Positions 1 through 11,300 of a stretch of 64,000 bases of DNA are shown piece by piece. Every line of letters begins with the position of its first letter. Within the stretch, counting starts at the first letter, position 1. The notes under the pieces are model-generated. The model saw only the letters and a list, made by a program, of their open reading frames with translations. It was not told where the DNA came from and did no database searches. Where the stretch lies: positions 904,295 through 968,294 of the forward strand of contig CAUJNA010001857.1 in assembly GCA_963377175.1 (NCBI GenBank), given 5' to 3'. The translations under genes and the position numbers were made by a program. The stretch is from Effrenium voratum (lineage: Eukaryota; Sar; Dinophyceae; Suessiales; Symbiodiniaceae).

Positions 1-111
1 TGATCGTCATGTCCTCCCTTCTCGTCGTCAGTGGTGGATGTGGTGGTTGTGGTGGTGAGAGTTGTTTGCTACTGAGAACTGATTGCCTGATCTTTCGCTA
101 CTCCCGCGCAG

Positions 112-183
112 TGCTGCCGCCTGCTGGATGAGCAGCTCATGTGGATTAGACAGAGTGCATCGGAGAGGCGGAACCAACTTCCA
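112..183 (+). CDS. Candidate exon of an upstream gene (coiled-coil-like)
   Basis: After the acceptor-like CCCGCGCAG ending at 111, an open frame reads CCRLLDEQLMWIRQSASERR, which is charged and helix-like. It lies 290 bases upstream of the IMP3 start on the same strand, so it could be the last exon of a preceding gene or chance. The frame stays open to a stop near 370 and no donor is obvious. I do not recognise a family. Confidence 0.25.
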
Positions 184-473
184 TGTGCATGGAGCGACTT
201 TGCTGACATCCTTGCTTCATTCGTGGTGGGAGATGAACCAAGATGGTGCTGCCGAATTGAGAGGACGCTTTTCTGGTTGTTTAAGGAAGAGCATATGCTT
301 AGAAGAAGAATCCTGAACTTGCAAAAAGGCCCATTTTCTTTGACCTCGGCAAGGCCATGGTTCCGTGATTAAAAAAGGTCAGACCGCCCTCTTCCACAGC
401 GCCACAGCCAACCTCCACAACCTCGGCTTGTGTTGGCAGCTGTGTCGGCTCAAGGGCGGGCAGTCTGCTAGCG

Positions 474-3400
474 ATGCGGCAGCTAAAGTATCATGAGCAG
501 AAGCTCTTAAAGAAGGCAGGGCTATTTCGCACCTCTGCCAATACCTGCCATACTTCTGACACATGCGTCCGCACATTGTAGTGCCTTGTGGATCAGTTCT
601 TAGGGGTCGATGCGGTCATGACCACGCAACAGCAGCACACACGTGTTCCTGACAGGTCAACTTTTTTGACTGGAAGTCTACCGCGAATGCCCCGGCCTCA
701 ATGTCGCATCTCATGGAGCAATCAGCTCAACTGACGGCCCCGCAGCGCAAAAGAAAGTTGTTTTCGTGTACACAGGTGCAGTACAGGACTCATTAATTTT
801 CTAGAGCTGATTGCAGTGGCATTGCTCTTGGTGAGGTCCGAGAGTCGGCCTTGTTGCAGAAGTTCAGGATCGAGAATCGCGAGGATTTTACCAAGTGCCC
901 CAAACAGAAATGGAGACATAAACAAAGCCTATGGACGATCGCTCGCGAATCAACCTATCTGGTGGAATGGACATGATTCTCTTGCAAGTTGATCAAGATT
1001 GCCTGAAAGACAAACAGCTGGCATGGCTTCGGAAAGAAACCTTGGCTGATGCGGCAGCCGTGAGACATGCTCGTAGGACACGCTCAGCTTCCGGATTTTT
1101 CGTTGTGCGGACAAGGATGAATAGACACAGCACTGACAGCACTCCCCATTTGCGGGGGGGCAACGCTCAAATCCGGCACGCCTTTCTCCAGGTACAGGAG
1201 CCTCGCTGGCCTCGTCACCAAGCTGACAGACAGGCTTCGAAAGCTCAAGGCTCTGGTGTCCAGCTCGTACGAGTCGGTTGCCTCGGCCTTTGGGTTGTGA
1301 ACGAGTTGCAATGAAATCCATTGTGGATGAAGGTACGTAGGTGACAGTCCCAAGCATGATATGTGTGGCCACGCATTTTAAGATTTACTATGGTTTTGAG
1401 AAGAGAACTTTGGAAGCGAGGTGCCACGTACCATTTCAGCTGGCGATTTACGCGACTCGGGATTCTCAACTTCTGCATTGTTGTCTTAGGCTCTGCAGTG
1501 GCTGTACTTTGGTTGTTGTACTTTGTTTGTGCCCTTGATTGAGGCTTGTGCCTTTGATACACAATAGTTTGAGCTCAGAGGGTGCCCGGTTGTCGAGCTG
1601 TGGCGATTTAGCCAAACACTGCATCCAAGAGCGTATTGTTTCCAATCCTGCGGCGGTTCGGGGGGGCAAAGTCTTATGTCCACTTAGAGGCCTGCACTCC
1701 GTTGATGTGAAACCAACTGAGGTGGCTGCTTCAGCATGTCATAGACCAGCGTTCAGTTCCCTTCTCAAACCCAAGCCAGTCACACAGTCAGGCATCAAAG
1801 TTTGCCGGGGACGTTCAAAGATTGGCCTAAGGCAAGTTCTGTTGGCGCAAGGCCCTGAGCATGGACACATGACCGACGACTGTCAGCTTGCATGTTGCAA
1901 CATAGTGCTATTCTCCACGCATTGAACCGATTACAGAGTTTCTTCCAAAGATTTATTCTTTCATACTTTCTGCATTCTGCAGTCACCCATTCTAGGCAGG
2001 CTGTTTTTTCTTCTTCTTTTTTATTGTAATTGTATGTGTCAAAACAGGAAGACGGCGATTTCTTGGTGGCTTTCCTTCTGGTTTCCCTTCAAACAAAGCT
2101 AAACAGGGTAACATCGCACAAAGCGCAAGCTCATAATACACGAAGGTGGCTGCCGAGAGTTTGCTCTCGACGGTTTCGTCAGAGCGCAGGCGTCGGACGA
2201 GGACCGCATCAAGATGACGGAGGTCCTCCTCGATAAGTTGTACTCGCTGGGGCTGATTCGGGACAAGCAGAGCCTAGAGGACGGCTCAGCAAGCCATTTC
2301 GGTGTGCTTTTCAAAAGACAATTTCCCCGGCCCTGCGTTTTGTGCGAAAAAAAAACCACAGTTTTTCAATGATGACAAAAAACACATTTCTGGAGGGCTG
2401 TTGAACGGAGTTGTGGCAGTGAATTTGCTCTTGTCGCAGATTGTTTCAGAATATGTCTAGCATCTATTGTCTATTTACTATATGATTTTCCTTTCTATAA
2501 CTTTCAGCATGTGTTTTGTGCATTCTCCTCATATATCTAGCATGTGTCCTTTGGTGTATGACTTTCCCATACGGCTTCTAGTTTGCGGGAGGCATTCAAC
2601 ATAGACTTTCCATAATCCCATCATAGGTTCTAGCATATCTAACGAATACCAAACACGCGTTTAGCTTAGCTTGAATGTATGTCCACCTCGGTTCTCATAT
2701 GTTACATGGATAGCGAATGTCAAGCCTGGTTTTATGTTTATTTGGCTTATGATGTGCTTGTCAAAGTCCAAGCATCCGAGACATCGCGCAACACTACTTC
2801 AACATTGACAAGCACGAGCTGGGGATACTGCACTCTCTAGAAATTAGGGGGCTACTCACCACATCCGCACAAAGATACACCACCCGCACAAAAATAAACA
2901 CATCTAGCCCGTTTATTTCACTGGCGTTAACCGTAAAATTTGCATTTGTGTCCACTGTTTTGCGTACAAGCCACCGGCAAAAAGTGAAAAGTATATAGCG
3001 TACGTGAAGCAGTGCAAGCGTCGGGAACGTGGCGGCAATTCTTGGCAGCCTCCGATGTCATGCGAAGCTTTTGCGTGGGAGTGATCTGAAGCGCTAGTGG
3101 GTTAGTTCACTCTGCGAGACATTGCGCTATTGCGGCCACGCGGTGGTGGCTGGGGGACGGATCTCAAAAAGACGGCCGCAACTCCAACTCCGCAAGGAGC
3201 CGATAGATCTGTCAAAGTCAAGTGGAGTAGGCAAATCAAATCTGTGCTAGGCAGATGTACAATTGTTTCAACTCCAAGGTGACACAACAGGCTTTACACT
3301 GGGGAATGCTCATCTGACTGAAAGGGCACTTCCACTGAGATCTCTGGCTGAGTGGGAGAGATCTACTAGGAGAATGGCCAAAGATGAAAACAACAAAGCA

Positions 3401-5739
3401 CCTTGTAGGAAAACGATAAACAATCAAGAAAACAAGATTCCCCCAGATCAAAGGTATTGGGCATGTCCAAAGCGTTTCCGGACGGCTTGTCTTTTGTTTT
3501 TTTTTGGGGAGGGGTACAAGCTTCTCAAGGGCACGGTTCAGGCAAGACCGCAAAAGTTGGCAAGCACAAAGAGGGTCAGTTTGTGAAAGTGGAAGACAGG
3601 CGCCAGAAGCGATCATGATTCCCCAGGAGTACCCAGAGTGAACAATGCTGCTCGCTGCATGTTCACTTTTCCCAAAAAAAACAGGGAAGAAAGACATCAA
3701 CTGGAGAGTTCTTAAAACACATTTCTACGGGAAGTCCACTTGTTAACTACCAACAAGACTTTGAGAACCTCAGGGAGCGCATGTGCCTCCACTTAGTGTT
3801 CAAGTTAAGTGGGATTGCCGGGCACAAGGCCATATGGGAAAAGCCACATGAGCTCACCGTGTTTGAGTCCCCTTGGTGTAACCCATGCGTGTCGGTCGTG
3901 CCGATCGTGCCGGTCGTGCCGGTAGCGGGAGGCCTGCGTGGAGCTCCCCACCTCCTCGTTCTGCCGGCGGCGCTTGCCGGTGGTTTTGGTTCGGATGAAG
4001 CCGGGGCCTTGGGAGCCCCCCCCGAATTTATGACTGTTTGGGGTTTTTGGAAACCAAAAGGAAGCACGCGATTTTGGGGATAATCTCGTTTTATGCAAAT
4101 GAGCAGGACATGGACCCTCTCAAATTCCCACAACAACCAGGGATCCCACCAAATCTCTGTGGGTGCTTGGGAACGCAATGATTTGCATGTAGCACAAAGG
4201 GAAATAGATGAATGGAAATTGAATGGACTGGAATGGACCGGAATCGACTGGAATGGACTGGAATGGACTGGAATGGACTGGACTGGAATGGACTGGAATG
4301 GACTGGACTGGAATGGACTGGAATGGACTGGACTGGAATGGACTGGACTGGAATGGAATGGAATGGATGGATTGAATGAATGAATGAATGAATGAATGAA
4401 CGAATGAATGAATGAATGAACGAATGAATGAATGAATGAATGAATGAATGAATGAATTAATGAAGACATAAATAGCTATACAAACAAACACACACACACA
4501 CACAAGCAAACCAATAAGCATATATATATATATATTATATATATATATATATATATGCACATACATCTATACGCATGTATGTATATCCACGTGTGTGTAC
4601 ACATATATATATATATATACACATATATGTATATATGATCGATCTGAACCACCTGCTCAGGGCTGCCAGGATACTCAGCCAACTTCCCTGTCAGTTTGGC
4701 GGCACCAGCTTGATCTCCATTTTCCAGGGATGATCCGATGGTTCTTTGTGTGCTGCAGGTTTTCGGAGGCAACGCGGAGAACTTTCGGCCCTTAGGCCAT
4801 GAAGGAAGCCATCCATTTGTGCAACCCGTTCTTGAGACCTAGGCTTCAGATTGGGAAAGTACTCCTGATGAAACCTTTCAAGTCTTCTAGAGGCAAGAGC
4901 GCAGCTTGGAAGAGCCCACGCGGCAAAGCTGAGGTTTTGCGAAACTCTGGATAACGCCATCACTTACATCAAGCAGGCAAGGGCTTCCTCAAGGAACGCT
5001 CAATCGGCTACTCACGATAGCAAGTTAATGTGGGGGCAAGCCAACATGGTTGCTTCGGATGATTGGCCCGGGCGGGGTTCGACTCCTCCTAGACTTCCTT
5101 TTGTTGCATGCAGGATGTTTTATGCTTCTTCCCCTGGTGCTTTGAGCTGGCTTCCTTCACCTGCTGGTTCTCACAAATTCCGCAAGTGGCTGTCGTCCCC
5201 AACATGATTGCCAGGGTGAGATTCGGATTGGGCCTGACCTGGTCACCAATCCGGCTTTGCACGTCACCCGAGAGATGGAGGACTCATGCCGTGCACAACA
5301 GGTTCTGCTGCTCCGAATCAGCCCTGGGAACTGAAATTTGAATGTCCTTGTGAGGTTCCGTTGCCTTAAATTGGCTTGGTGTTGCATTCGTTTGTGCTGC
5401 ACCACAACGTATTATCATTCTGCATCGCTCTGCACTTCATCTTAGCTTTTTCCTTTGTACGCTTACTTCGTGGCAGTGTATTCAGTTCACACAGGTGACG
5501 GCCAATGGTGTGAAGTGTTCAAACGTGCTCTCGGACCAAGGGAGGCATTGGTCTCACGTCCATTGATCTTTACATGCTGCAAACAGATGCAACGCCCGCA
5601 TAATGCAAAACGACTTGGGACATTTAGGGGCTCCCTGATTTTAGGAAACTGTGAATTCTGCCACAATGTTCATCATCATCATCATCATCATCCTCATCAT
5701 CATCCTCATCATCTTAATCATCATCTTAATCATCATCTT

Positions 5740-5808
<69 letters not shown>

Positions 5809-6232
5809 TCAGGTAAAGGGTTACTAGCTGGTTCACTCTGGATCCCGTGTTTGGTGAATGATAGGCCAGCTTGCTTCATGCAGGGAACAGATTTCGTGAG
5901 GACCACATCACTTGGGCCGAGGGCTCCAAGATGAGGCGGCACATCAAGGAGTTTTCCAATCAGGCAGGGGCAAAGCAAACCAATGCCGTGCCTCGCAGAG
6001 CTGCGCATTCGGCTGGGTTGGTGGCTCTGTGTTTGTGCGTATAAAGTAGGACACCACTTTGTGGGCTCATCTTCGATGGCCCCCCCAACCATTTGGAGGG
6101 GGCCAAGCGGTTTCGACATTTTACTAATTTGGGTTTGGCTGAGTTTGTGGGCCTCAAACCGCGCACCTCGTGGCGCATCATGCCGGCCAGTGCATCCCTG
6201 AGGCTGATGACTTCGAGCTCTTAGGAAACTGA
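474..6232 (+). CDS. IMP3: U3 small nucleolar ribonucleoprotein IMP3 (9 exons, complete)
   Basis: IMP3 binds U3 snoRNA in the SSU processome and helps pair U3 with pre-18S rRNA in the nucleolus. The exons are 474-515, 656-675, 817-894, 1192-1255, 2160-2288, 4893-4976, 5215-5280, 5901-5963 and 6203-6232 (TGA at 6230). They join without a phase break into 191 codons; human IMP3 is 184 residues. Family landmarks occur in order: the start [14 protein letters not shown], then [26 protein letters not shown], the S4-domain part [20 protein letters not shown], the C-terminal [20 protein letters not shown], and the acidic end ADDFELLGN. The start is the only ATG before the conserved [10 protein letters not shown]. 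Donors are GC (516, 2289, 4977, 5964), GT (676, 895, 1256) and GA (5281). The Cys-Arg-Arg-Arg-Leu stretch at the start of the S4 domain is weak: exon 6 opens with [15 protein letters not shown], so a small exon may be missing between 2289 and 4892. Confidence 0.9.
2289..4892 (+). other. IMP3 intron 5
   Basis: This intron of about 2.6 kb has a GC donor (GCAAGC) and an AG acceptor. It is AT-rich and low in coding signal between about 2350 and 3000, and holds the microsatellite complex at 4220-4637. I could not find a convincing extra exon for the missing S4 residues. Confidence 0.6.
4220..4637. repeat. Compound microsatellite: GGAATGGACT, GAAT, CA and TA runs
   Basis: About 150 bases of mixed five-base units (GGAAT and GGACT) run into a four-base GAAT array (about 4374-4456). 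A short CA run near 4488 and TA runs at about 4519-4556 and 4603-4637 follow. The open frames here are repeat translations. The block lies in IMP3 intron 5. Confidence 0.95.
5281..5900 (+). other. IMP3 intron 7 with a GA donor
   Basis: The conserved IMP3 C-terminal motif MED-[HF]-[IV]-T-W is split here. Exon 7 ends in ATG GAG at 5280 and exon 8 starts GAC CAC ATC ACT TGG at 5901. The intron therefore starts GACTCA and ends GTGAG. A GT at 5291 would insert residues into the motif. The intron also contains the CAT repeat. Confidence 0.6.
5669..5812. repeat. CAT trinucleotide repeat
   Basis: Nearly pure CAT/ATC repeat of about 145 bases, interrupted by CCT CAT and CTT AAT variants in its first half. 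It lies in IMP3 intron 7. The poly-His open frame across it is an artefact. Confidence 0.95.
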
Positions 6233-6569
6233 GCGCCCTGCAGATCAAAATGCACAGTCTCACCCACAGCGTTAGGTTCGGTCGAACAAATGCGTGCTGA
6301 AGCACATCATGTCTGAGATTGCACTGTTCTGTTCAGTTGCCAACACTTGGCCCCTTCTTGCCAGTGGTCCACTGGTGGAAAACCCAATGAGCTTTACCTA
6401 GAATTTCGCTGTGAATTGCAACTCGTTTGAACGGGGCAAAAACGAACACCAGCTTGCCAGCTTGCCAGCTTGCCAGTTTTGAATGGGGCCATTGGTTCTC
6501 CATGTTCGACCCCAGCCCGATGGTTCTCGTCGTTCTGGTCGAAGGCTGCGGGCGTGCGGAGTGCAGCAG

Positions 6570-6619
6570 GAGCGCCAGCTGCGGGCGGCACGGGAGGTCT
6601 TGGAGCTGAAGGACCGGAG
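6570..6619 (+). CDS. Candidate coiled-coil exon
   Basis: This GC-rich exon-like block lies between CAGCAG (acceptor ending 6569) and a GT at 6620. It reads ERQLRAAREVLELKDR, a heptad-like charged helix. It is the first such piece downstream of IMP3 and may open the unidentified coiled-coil gene. No family is recognised. Confidence 0.4.
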
Positions 6620-6993
6620 GTTTCCCACGGCTGGGTTGGGAGGTCCGGTGGGGTTGGTGGGAGGGGGGAACATCGTTTCAACCAGAGATTTCACTATGGG
6701 AATTCCCCATATTCCTACTGTAAGACTTACCAGGAGTTGGTGCTGGCAAAGGGGCGGCATGGACACGAAGTTTTGCTCATGCGGGGGTGGAAATCGGACT
6801 TTTGGTTTTTCTTGTGCGGCAGGTGTCTACGATGCTTACAACTGTCTGACGGAAACCCGTGCTGATTGGTGTGGGGTTGAGCAGTAGGTGGACCAAGCAG
6901 CAAGTCCTCTTGAAACCAGAGGCTACTTGATTGCTATGGCACGCATGGAGCTGGATGTGCCGTCGGTCATCTTAACATTGTTACCGCGTTGCT

Positions 6994-7049
6994 GAGACCT
7001 CGTGCTACAGAGTCGTATAAGTCTATACAACCCTGTAGCACGAGGTCTC
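6994..7049. repeat. Perfect 16-bp inverted repeat (hairpin)
   Basis: GAGACCTCGTGCTACA at 6994-7009 is matched exactly by its reverse complement at 7034-7049, with a 24-base spacer. The spacer includes the near-repeat GTCGTATAAGTCTATAC. It could be the end structure of a small inverted-repeat element or a structured transcript. No transposase is nearby. Confidence 0.85.
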
Positions 7050-7389
7050 GACAATTGCGTGTGCGTACCGTTGGCCCAACACCGGAAGCCGCTGAGCAAA
7101 GTTGTTGCCCGTCCTGGGAAACGAAGAGCCACGCCCTGTGGGTAATAGGCTGGCGCGGTGCTAAGGACTCAGTGTGTTGCTAGCGTTCTTAGCATCTGGT
7201 GTGTTTACGGCGCAACGCTAGGCCGCAACGGCGCTACAAAAGCTTCCTTCGCCGCGTGGCACGCGCTATGCGTGTTGCGGGCATCCTAGCCTTTCTTGTG
7301 GTGTGAACCCCAGGTGTGGAGGGTTCCGCAGCGAAGCCGATCGCACGCGACGCGCCGGACAAGTTGAGAAAAGATGTTTGGGTGTTTGG

Positions 7390-7440
7390 GGTCTGGTGGT
7401 GGTGCTGGTGGTGCTGGTGGTGGTGCTGGTGGTGGAGGTA
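7390..7440. repeat. GTGGTGCTG minisatellite
   Basis: Short imperfect tandem copies of GGTGGTGCT/GGTGGTGGT. Both strands read as low-complexity peptide (Val/Leu-rich on +, Thr/Pro-rich on -). Confidence 0.8.
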
Positions 7441-8212
7441 GTGACACAGGGCTCTGAAAGGGAGAGTGCCATTCTGGCGGCCAGCTGGGAGAGTTCCACT
7501 CCTCTTTTTTCAGTGGACCACAAGCGCGGTCATTTTCTAAATCGGGAGAAACCCAGCGGGGGGATTTTCGGGAGAACTTGGGCTTGCCACAGTTTGCATG
7601 GGCGTGTCTCCATATTAACGGCAGTTTTGCTTGGTTTTTTCTACAACCTCCGGTGCGCCGACTCAGAATAGATGTTTGCATGTGCCAATTGTTTGAGCCC
7701 TGCTGCTAATTTCGCTCACGGGTCTATATACAGACGTTGTGGAATCAAGTTCGCCAGAGCGCCTGAAAATCTCCACCTGGTCAAGCATGGTCAGCATTTT
7801 TGGGTTGTTGAGCCGATGGAGTTTTATGGAGCCAACTCACATTTGTTGCATGGCGGCAAGATTCAGGACCAGCAATGTATCGCGACGCTTCAAGAGCTTT
7901 CGCGGCAAAAGGCAGCGCCTGTGCCCAACACGTGGGCTGCGTTGACACGATTTGTGCCAGGGTTTTGCCACACTGCTGGACTGGTTGGGTACCCTCCAAC
8001 TCCGCAGAAGGTCGTAAGAATGCAGATAGTAGGGCTGAGTAGGTCTAAGTGTCCCAGTGGGTCGCTCGTCAAAGCTTATGAACAGAGACGGATCAGGCCG
8101 GCCGGTTCTTCTCTTGGTTGTTTGGGCCCCGCAATTTCAACTGCTGTCATTGGCGTCAATCCATGCGACACTGGGAGACGCTGCGACGACGCTCATTGGG
8201 GCTCCTTTGCAG

Positions 8213-8335
8213 GTCCAGAGGAAGCAGAGCGTAGACTCCCTGGTGGCTTTGCTCAGCCAGGCCATGGCATGTACCATTTGGGAAGATCGGTTGGATGCAG
8301 CAAGCCGTGGAGAGCGAGTCTTGGAGTCACTCAGG
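8213..8335 (+). CDS. Candidate exon, helical, unknown family
   Basis: The acceptor CTCCTTTGCAG ends at 8212. The frame then reads VQRKQSVDSLVALLSQAM and continues through CTIWEDRLDAASRGERVLESLR to a GT at 8336. Without splicing it runs only six more codons to TGA at 8354-8356, so it could instead be a terminal exon. The frame is also open upstream of the acceptor, so the start is uncertain. Confidence 0.45.
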
Positions 8336-11300
8336 GTTCTGGAGCTGACAGAATGAATAGAACGATGGGCAAACCTCTTGGCAGCAAGAACTGAAACCAG
8401 CGACCCAAACAGCCTCGCCGCCCCATTTGGCGTTGGGCGCAGCCATGCAACCAGGCGCGGCTTTGCCATTGGACCCACTTGGTCTTTCTCCGCTGGGCCA
8501 GTCTGGTGGAGGCTCTGGGGAGAACCAAGGTCACCTCACGTTTTTCCTTGTTGGCATTGATGATGGTGGTGGTTACACATACTTCAGCCAGACCAAAAAA
8601 GATGCTTGTCACCTGTGAATAACAGACACTTCTCGGTAAACCGTGGGTTGAACTAGCAAGCGCAATCCGCGTGGCAGGTGGGACGGTCAATTATCACACC
8701 CTATTAATGGAACTTACCAATGAACATCACGGCTTTTTGGGGCCTCCTGGGCGCTCTGACCATCACATGGACGGGGGCCACCAAATTCGCATCCTTTGGA
8801 GCGGCCTTCGCTCACCAAACATATGACGCCCTCCAAACTAGTCGCCTTCTGATTTTATTTATATTTTTTGAAGAGCCAGCAAGATGTGGTTACCCATTGT
8901 GAAACATGCTGCGACATCGTTCCTTTTGGGAAGGCGATCACCACATTCGCCCAAGCAGGGCGAATGGCTGACACGCAGTTGGCTGCATTTTGTTTGCGAC
9001 AGGCCCGACGCAGCGCTTCGCAGGCCACTTGACAGTGGGTTTGATTCCCAATTGGGGGATTCTCCTTTGGCTGGTTCCCGTTCCTCTCGGGTGGCTTCAC
9101 ATTGAGCCTGCAAAATCGTGCCCTCAAAAACGGCTGCTGCACATACATCAAACGATGCCTTTACGTTGCATCACCGCAACGCCGAACTAGGATCTCTTGT
9201 TCCTGAAGCGCAAGTACAATGTGTTTGTGTGTGTGTGAGGTGTCTATTGCTTGCAGATGCCCGACGCAAGTGACAGAGAGCGAGCGAGAGAGCGACTCTG
9301 CAATGCGGTGCCATGTTGTACAATGTTCTGCAATGATACTGGCTAGGCAATGGTTGCGAGATGTTTTTTTGCCTACTGACGCAGTAGCATGTCCAAACAC
9401 CATGGCGGTGGCACATGTTCAGCGCATCTCCGAAGACAGAGCAGCCTTGCAAGGCCTGGTCAACCAACTCATGATATCCGTCTTTGTCATCTAGGACCTC
9501 TAGGTATGCAGCAGTGACAAAACGCAAAGCGCTGCACGTGTTTTGTGCCCGATGGCACTAACTGGGTTTGCTTCTTCTGCAAGCAGTCTTTTGCCAGCAG
9601 TCTTCTGCCGATGTCTGACAGTTACGCTTCAAATTGTCAGGCTGCCCTGGGTGCAACGCGAGTCGCCGCACAGGCATGGTATGTTCCATGTAAATGAATG
9701 ATCTAATACGAGTGGCGTCATCGGGTTTAGGGGGATTCGGGCTTAGTTAAGAGTAATGTTGCGGCTGAAGTGGAGTTACTCACGTGCAGAAAGGAGGTGT
9801 AGCGAATCTATCTCCAGACCTCTCCGCTGCTTGCAGACGTCTGGCATAAGTGACAAAGCGAGAGAGGGACCACGAGCGAGTCTGCAATGTGGTGCCATGT
9901 TCTGCATTGTCGTGGACTGTTGTGTGTGATGATGTCTACTGACACAGTAGCACGGCCAAATCTATTGCGGGTGGCACATGCTCAATGCGCCTCAGGTGAC
10001 AGAGCAGCCTTGCAAGGCCTGGTTTGCAGAAGACCTGCACTTTGCTTGAAGAACGCGCAACCGACCGACCCACCGACCGACTGACCAACCAACCAACCAA
10101 CTCGTGATATGTGTCCTTGTCATCTAGGACCTCTAGGTATGCAGCAGTCACAACGCAACATGAGGTTGTATGCAATCTAAGTTTAGTCTTCGGAGGTACT
10201 CGTTACGGTTGACGTCTGAAAGTGGCACACATCCGCAAAACAGAAGGTAGAGGGCAGAACATAGCGAGTTGCTCTTAGTGTCAGCCTCCAATTTGGTCTT
10301 TTACGTTAATTCAAATTGGCAGGCTGACCTCGGTGCAGCGCAAATCGCAGCACAGGCGAGGACTGGTTCTACTGTTCGAATTCAATTGCCAGTTCTATTG
10401 TTGAGTCAGCTATTTCTTAGAGATTTGAAGTGGGGCAAGCAATGCATTGACATACTTAGCTCAAGTTCAGGCTTTGTTGGATGGGCTCCTTTATCTTGTA
10501 TGTTGATCCTTGTTTCCAAAAAAGGTGGGGGGATGTTTTTGCGAGAAAAGCTATGGCCCTGGGATCGCTGCCAGGTGCGCGTGGTACCCACTCCGCTGCG
10601 ACGAGGCTCTTTGAGTGCACTGCAAGCCGAGCATATCGTCACGTGCGTCTGCAGGCCGCTACGCTGCTCCTCAAAAAGGAACATGATTTAGTCAAAGTCA
10701 AAAAAAAGACAGTACAAGATGGAAATTGATTCCCGGCTGTTTGTGAGTTCTGTTCGAATTCGGCATTGGCGCACGTTAACTTGCGGTGACATTGGGTACT
10801 GGCTAGCGAAGATGACTTGAATTCCATGGGGAGTGATGCCACCGTTAGTGCCGGTTTGATCAATTTTGTGGTGGATATCCCTTTGATATGTTCATCTCAG
10901 TCAGTATCAAGGATCCCTGGCCAGTTGGCATTCCGCTCTTTCAAGGGAACACCTGGATAACGCCCAGGGGGTGTTCAGAGGTCTATGTGAATCCAATGGC
11001 AACATGCAATGGACAGGCGGAGGTGTCCAGACTCCAAGTGCTGCTTGTCCGTGCGCAAGGCAGAAGTGGGCGATTTGAAGCAAACTTACCACTTTCGTGG
11101 ATTGGACAAGGACATGAAGAGGATCACCAACTCTTTAAGGGCTCTTAGCTTTGATATCCGGCCATTGTGAGCATTCGATAGATCGTGACTTGTCCCCAAG
11201 CCAAGGATGGCGCTTCCATAGCGGACAATGTGTCAAGCCATAAAGCCACCAGGCCTGCCGTAGATTGCAAGCGCCAGGCCAGGAACACTGATGGGCGGAA

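Noticed and set aside
4691..4963. A 90-codon minus-strand frame with protein-like composition
   Set aside because: It is antisense to IMP3 exon 6 (4893-4976) and its upstream intron; its composition shadows the real exon.
5455..5934. A 159-codon frame with a poly-His tract
   Set aside because: The poly-His is the CAT repeat in IMP3 intron 7. The real exon in this stretch (5901-5963) is in another frame.
8765..8845. A + frame TITWTGATKFASF resembling the IMP3 C-terminal VTWxxxSK motif
   Set aside because: The true motif is at 5901-5963 with correct phase and a matching acidic last exon. This one has no acceptor and no phase partner.
9040..9060. GGGTTTGATTCCCA resembling a tRNA T-arm, and GGTTCGACTCC near 5086
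   Set aside because: No acceptor, D or anticodon stems can be built around either.
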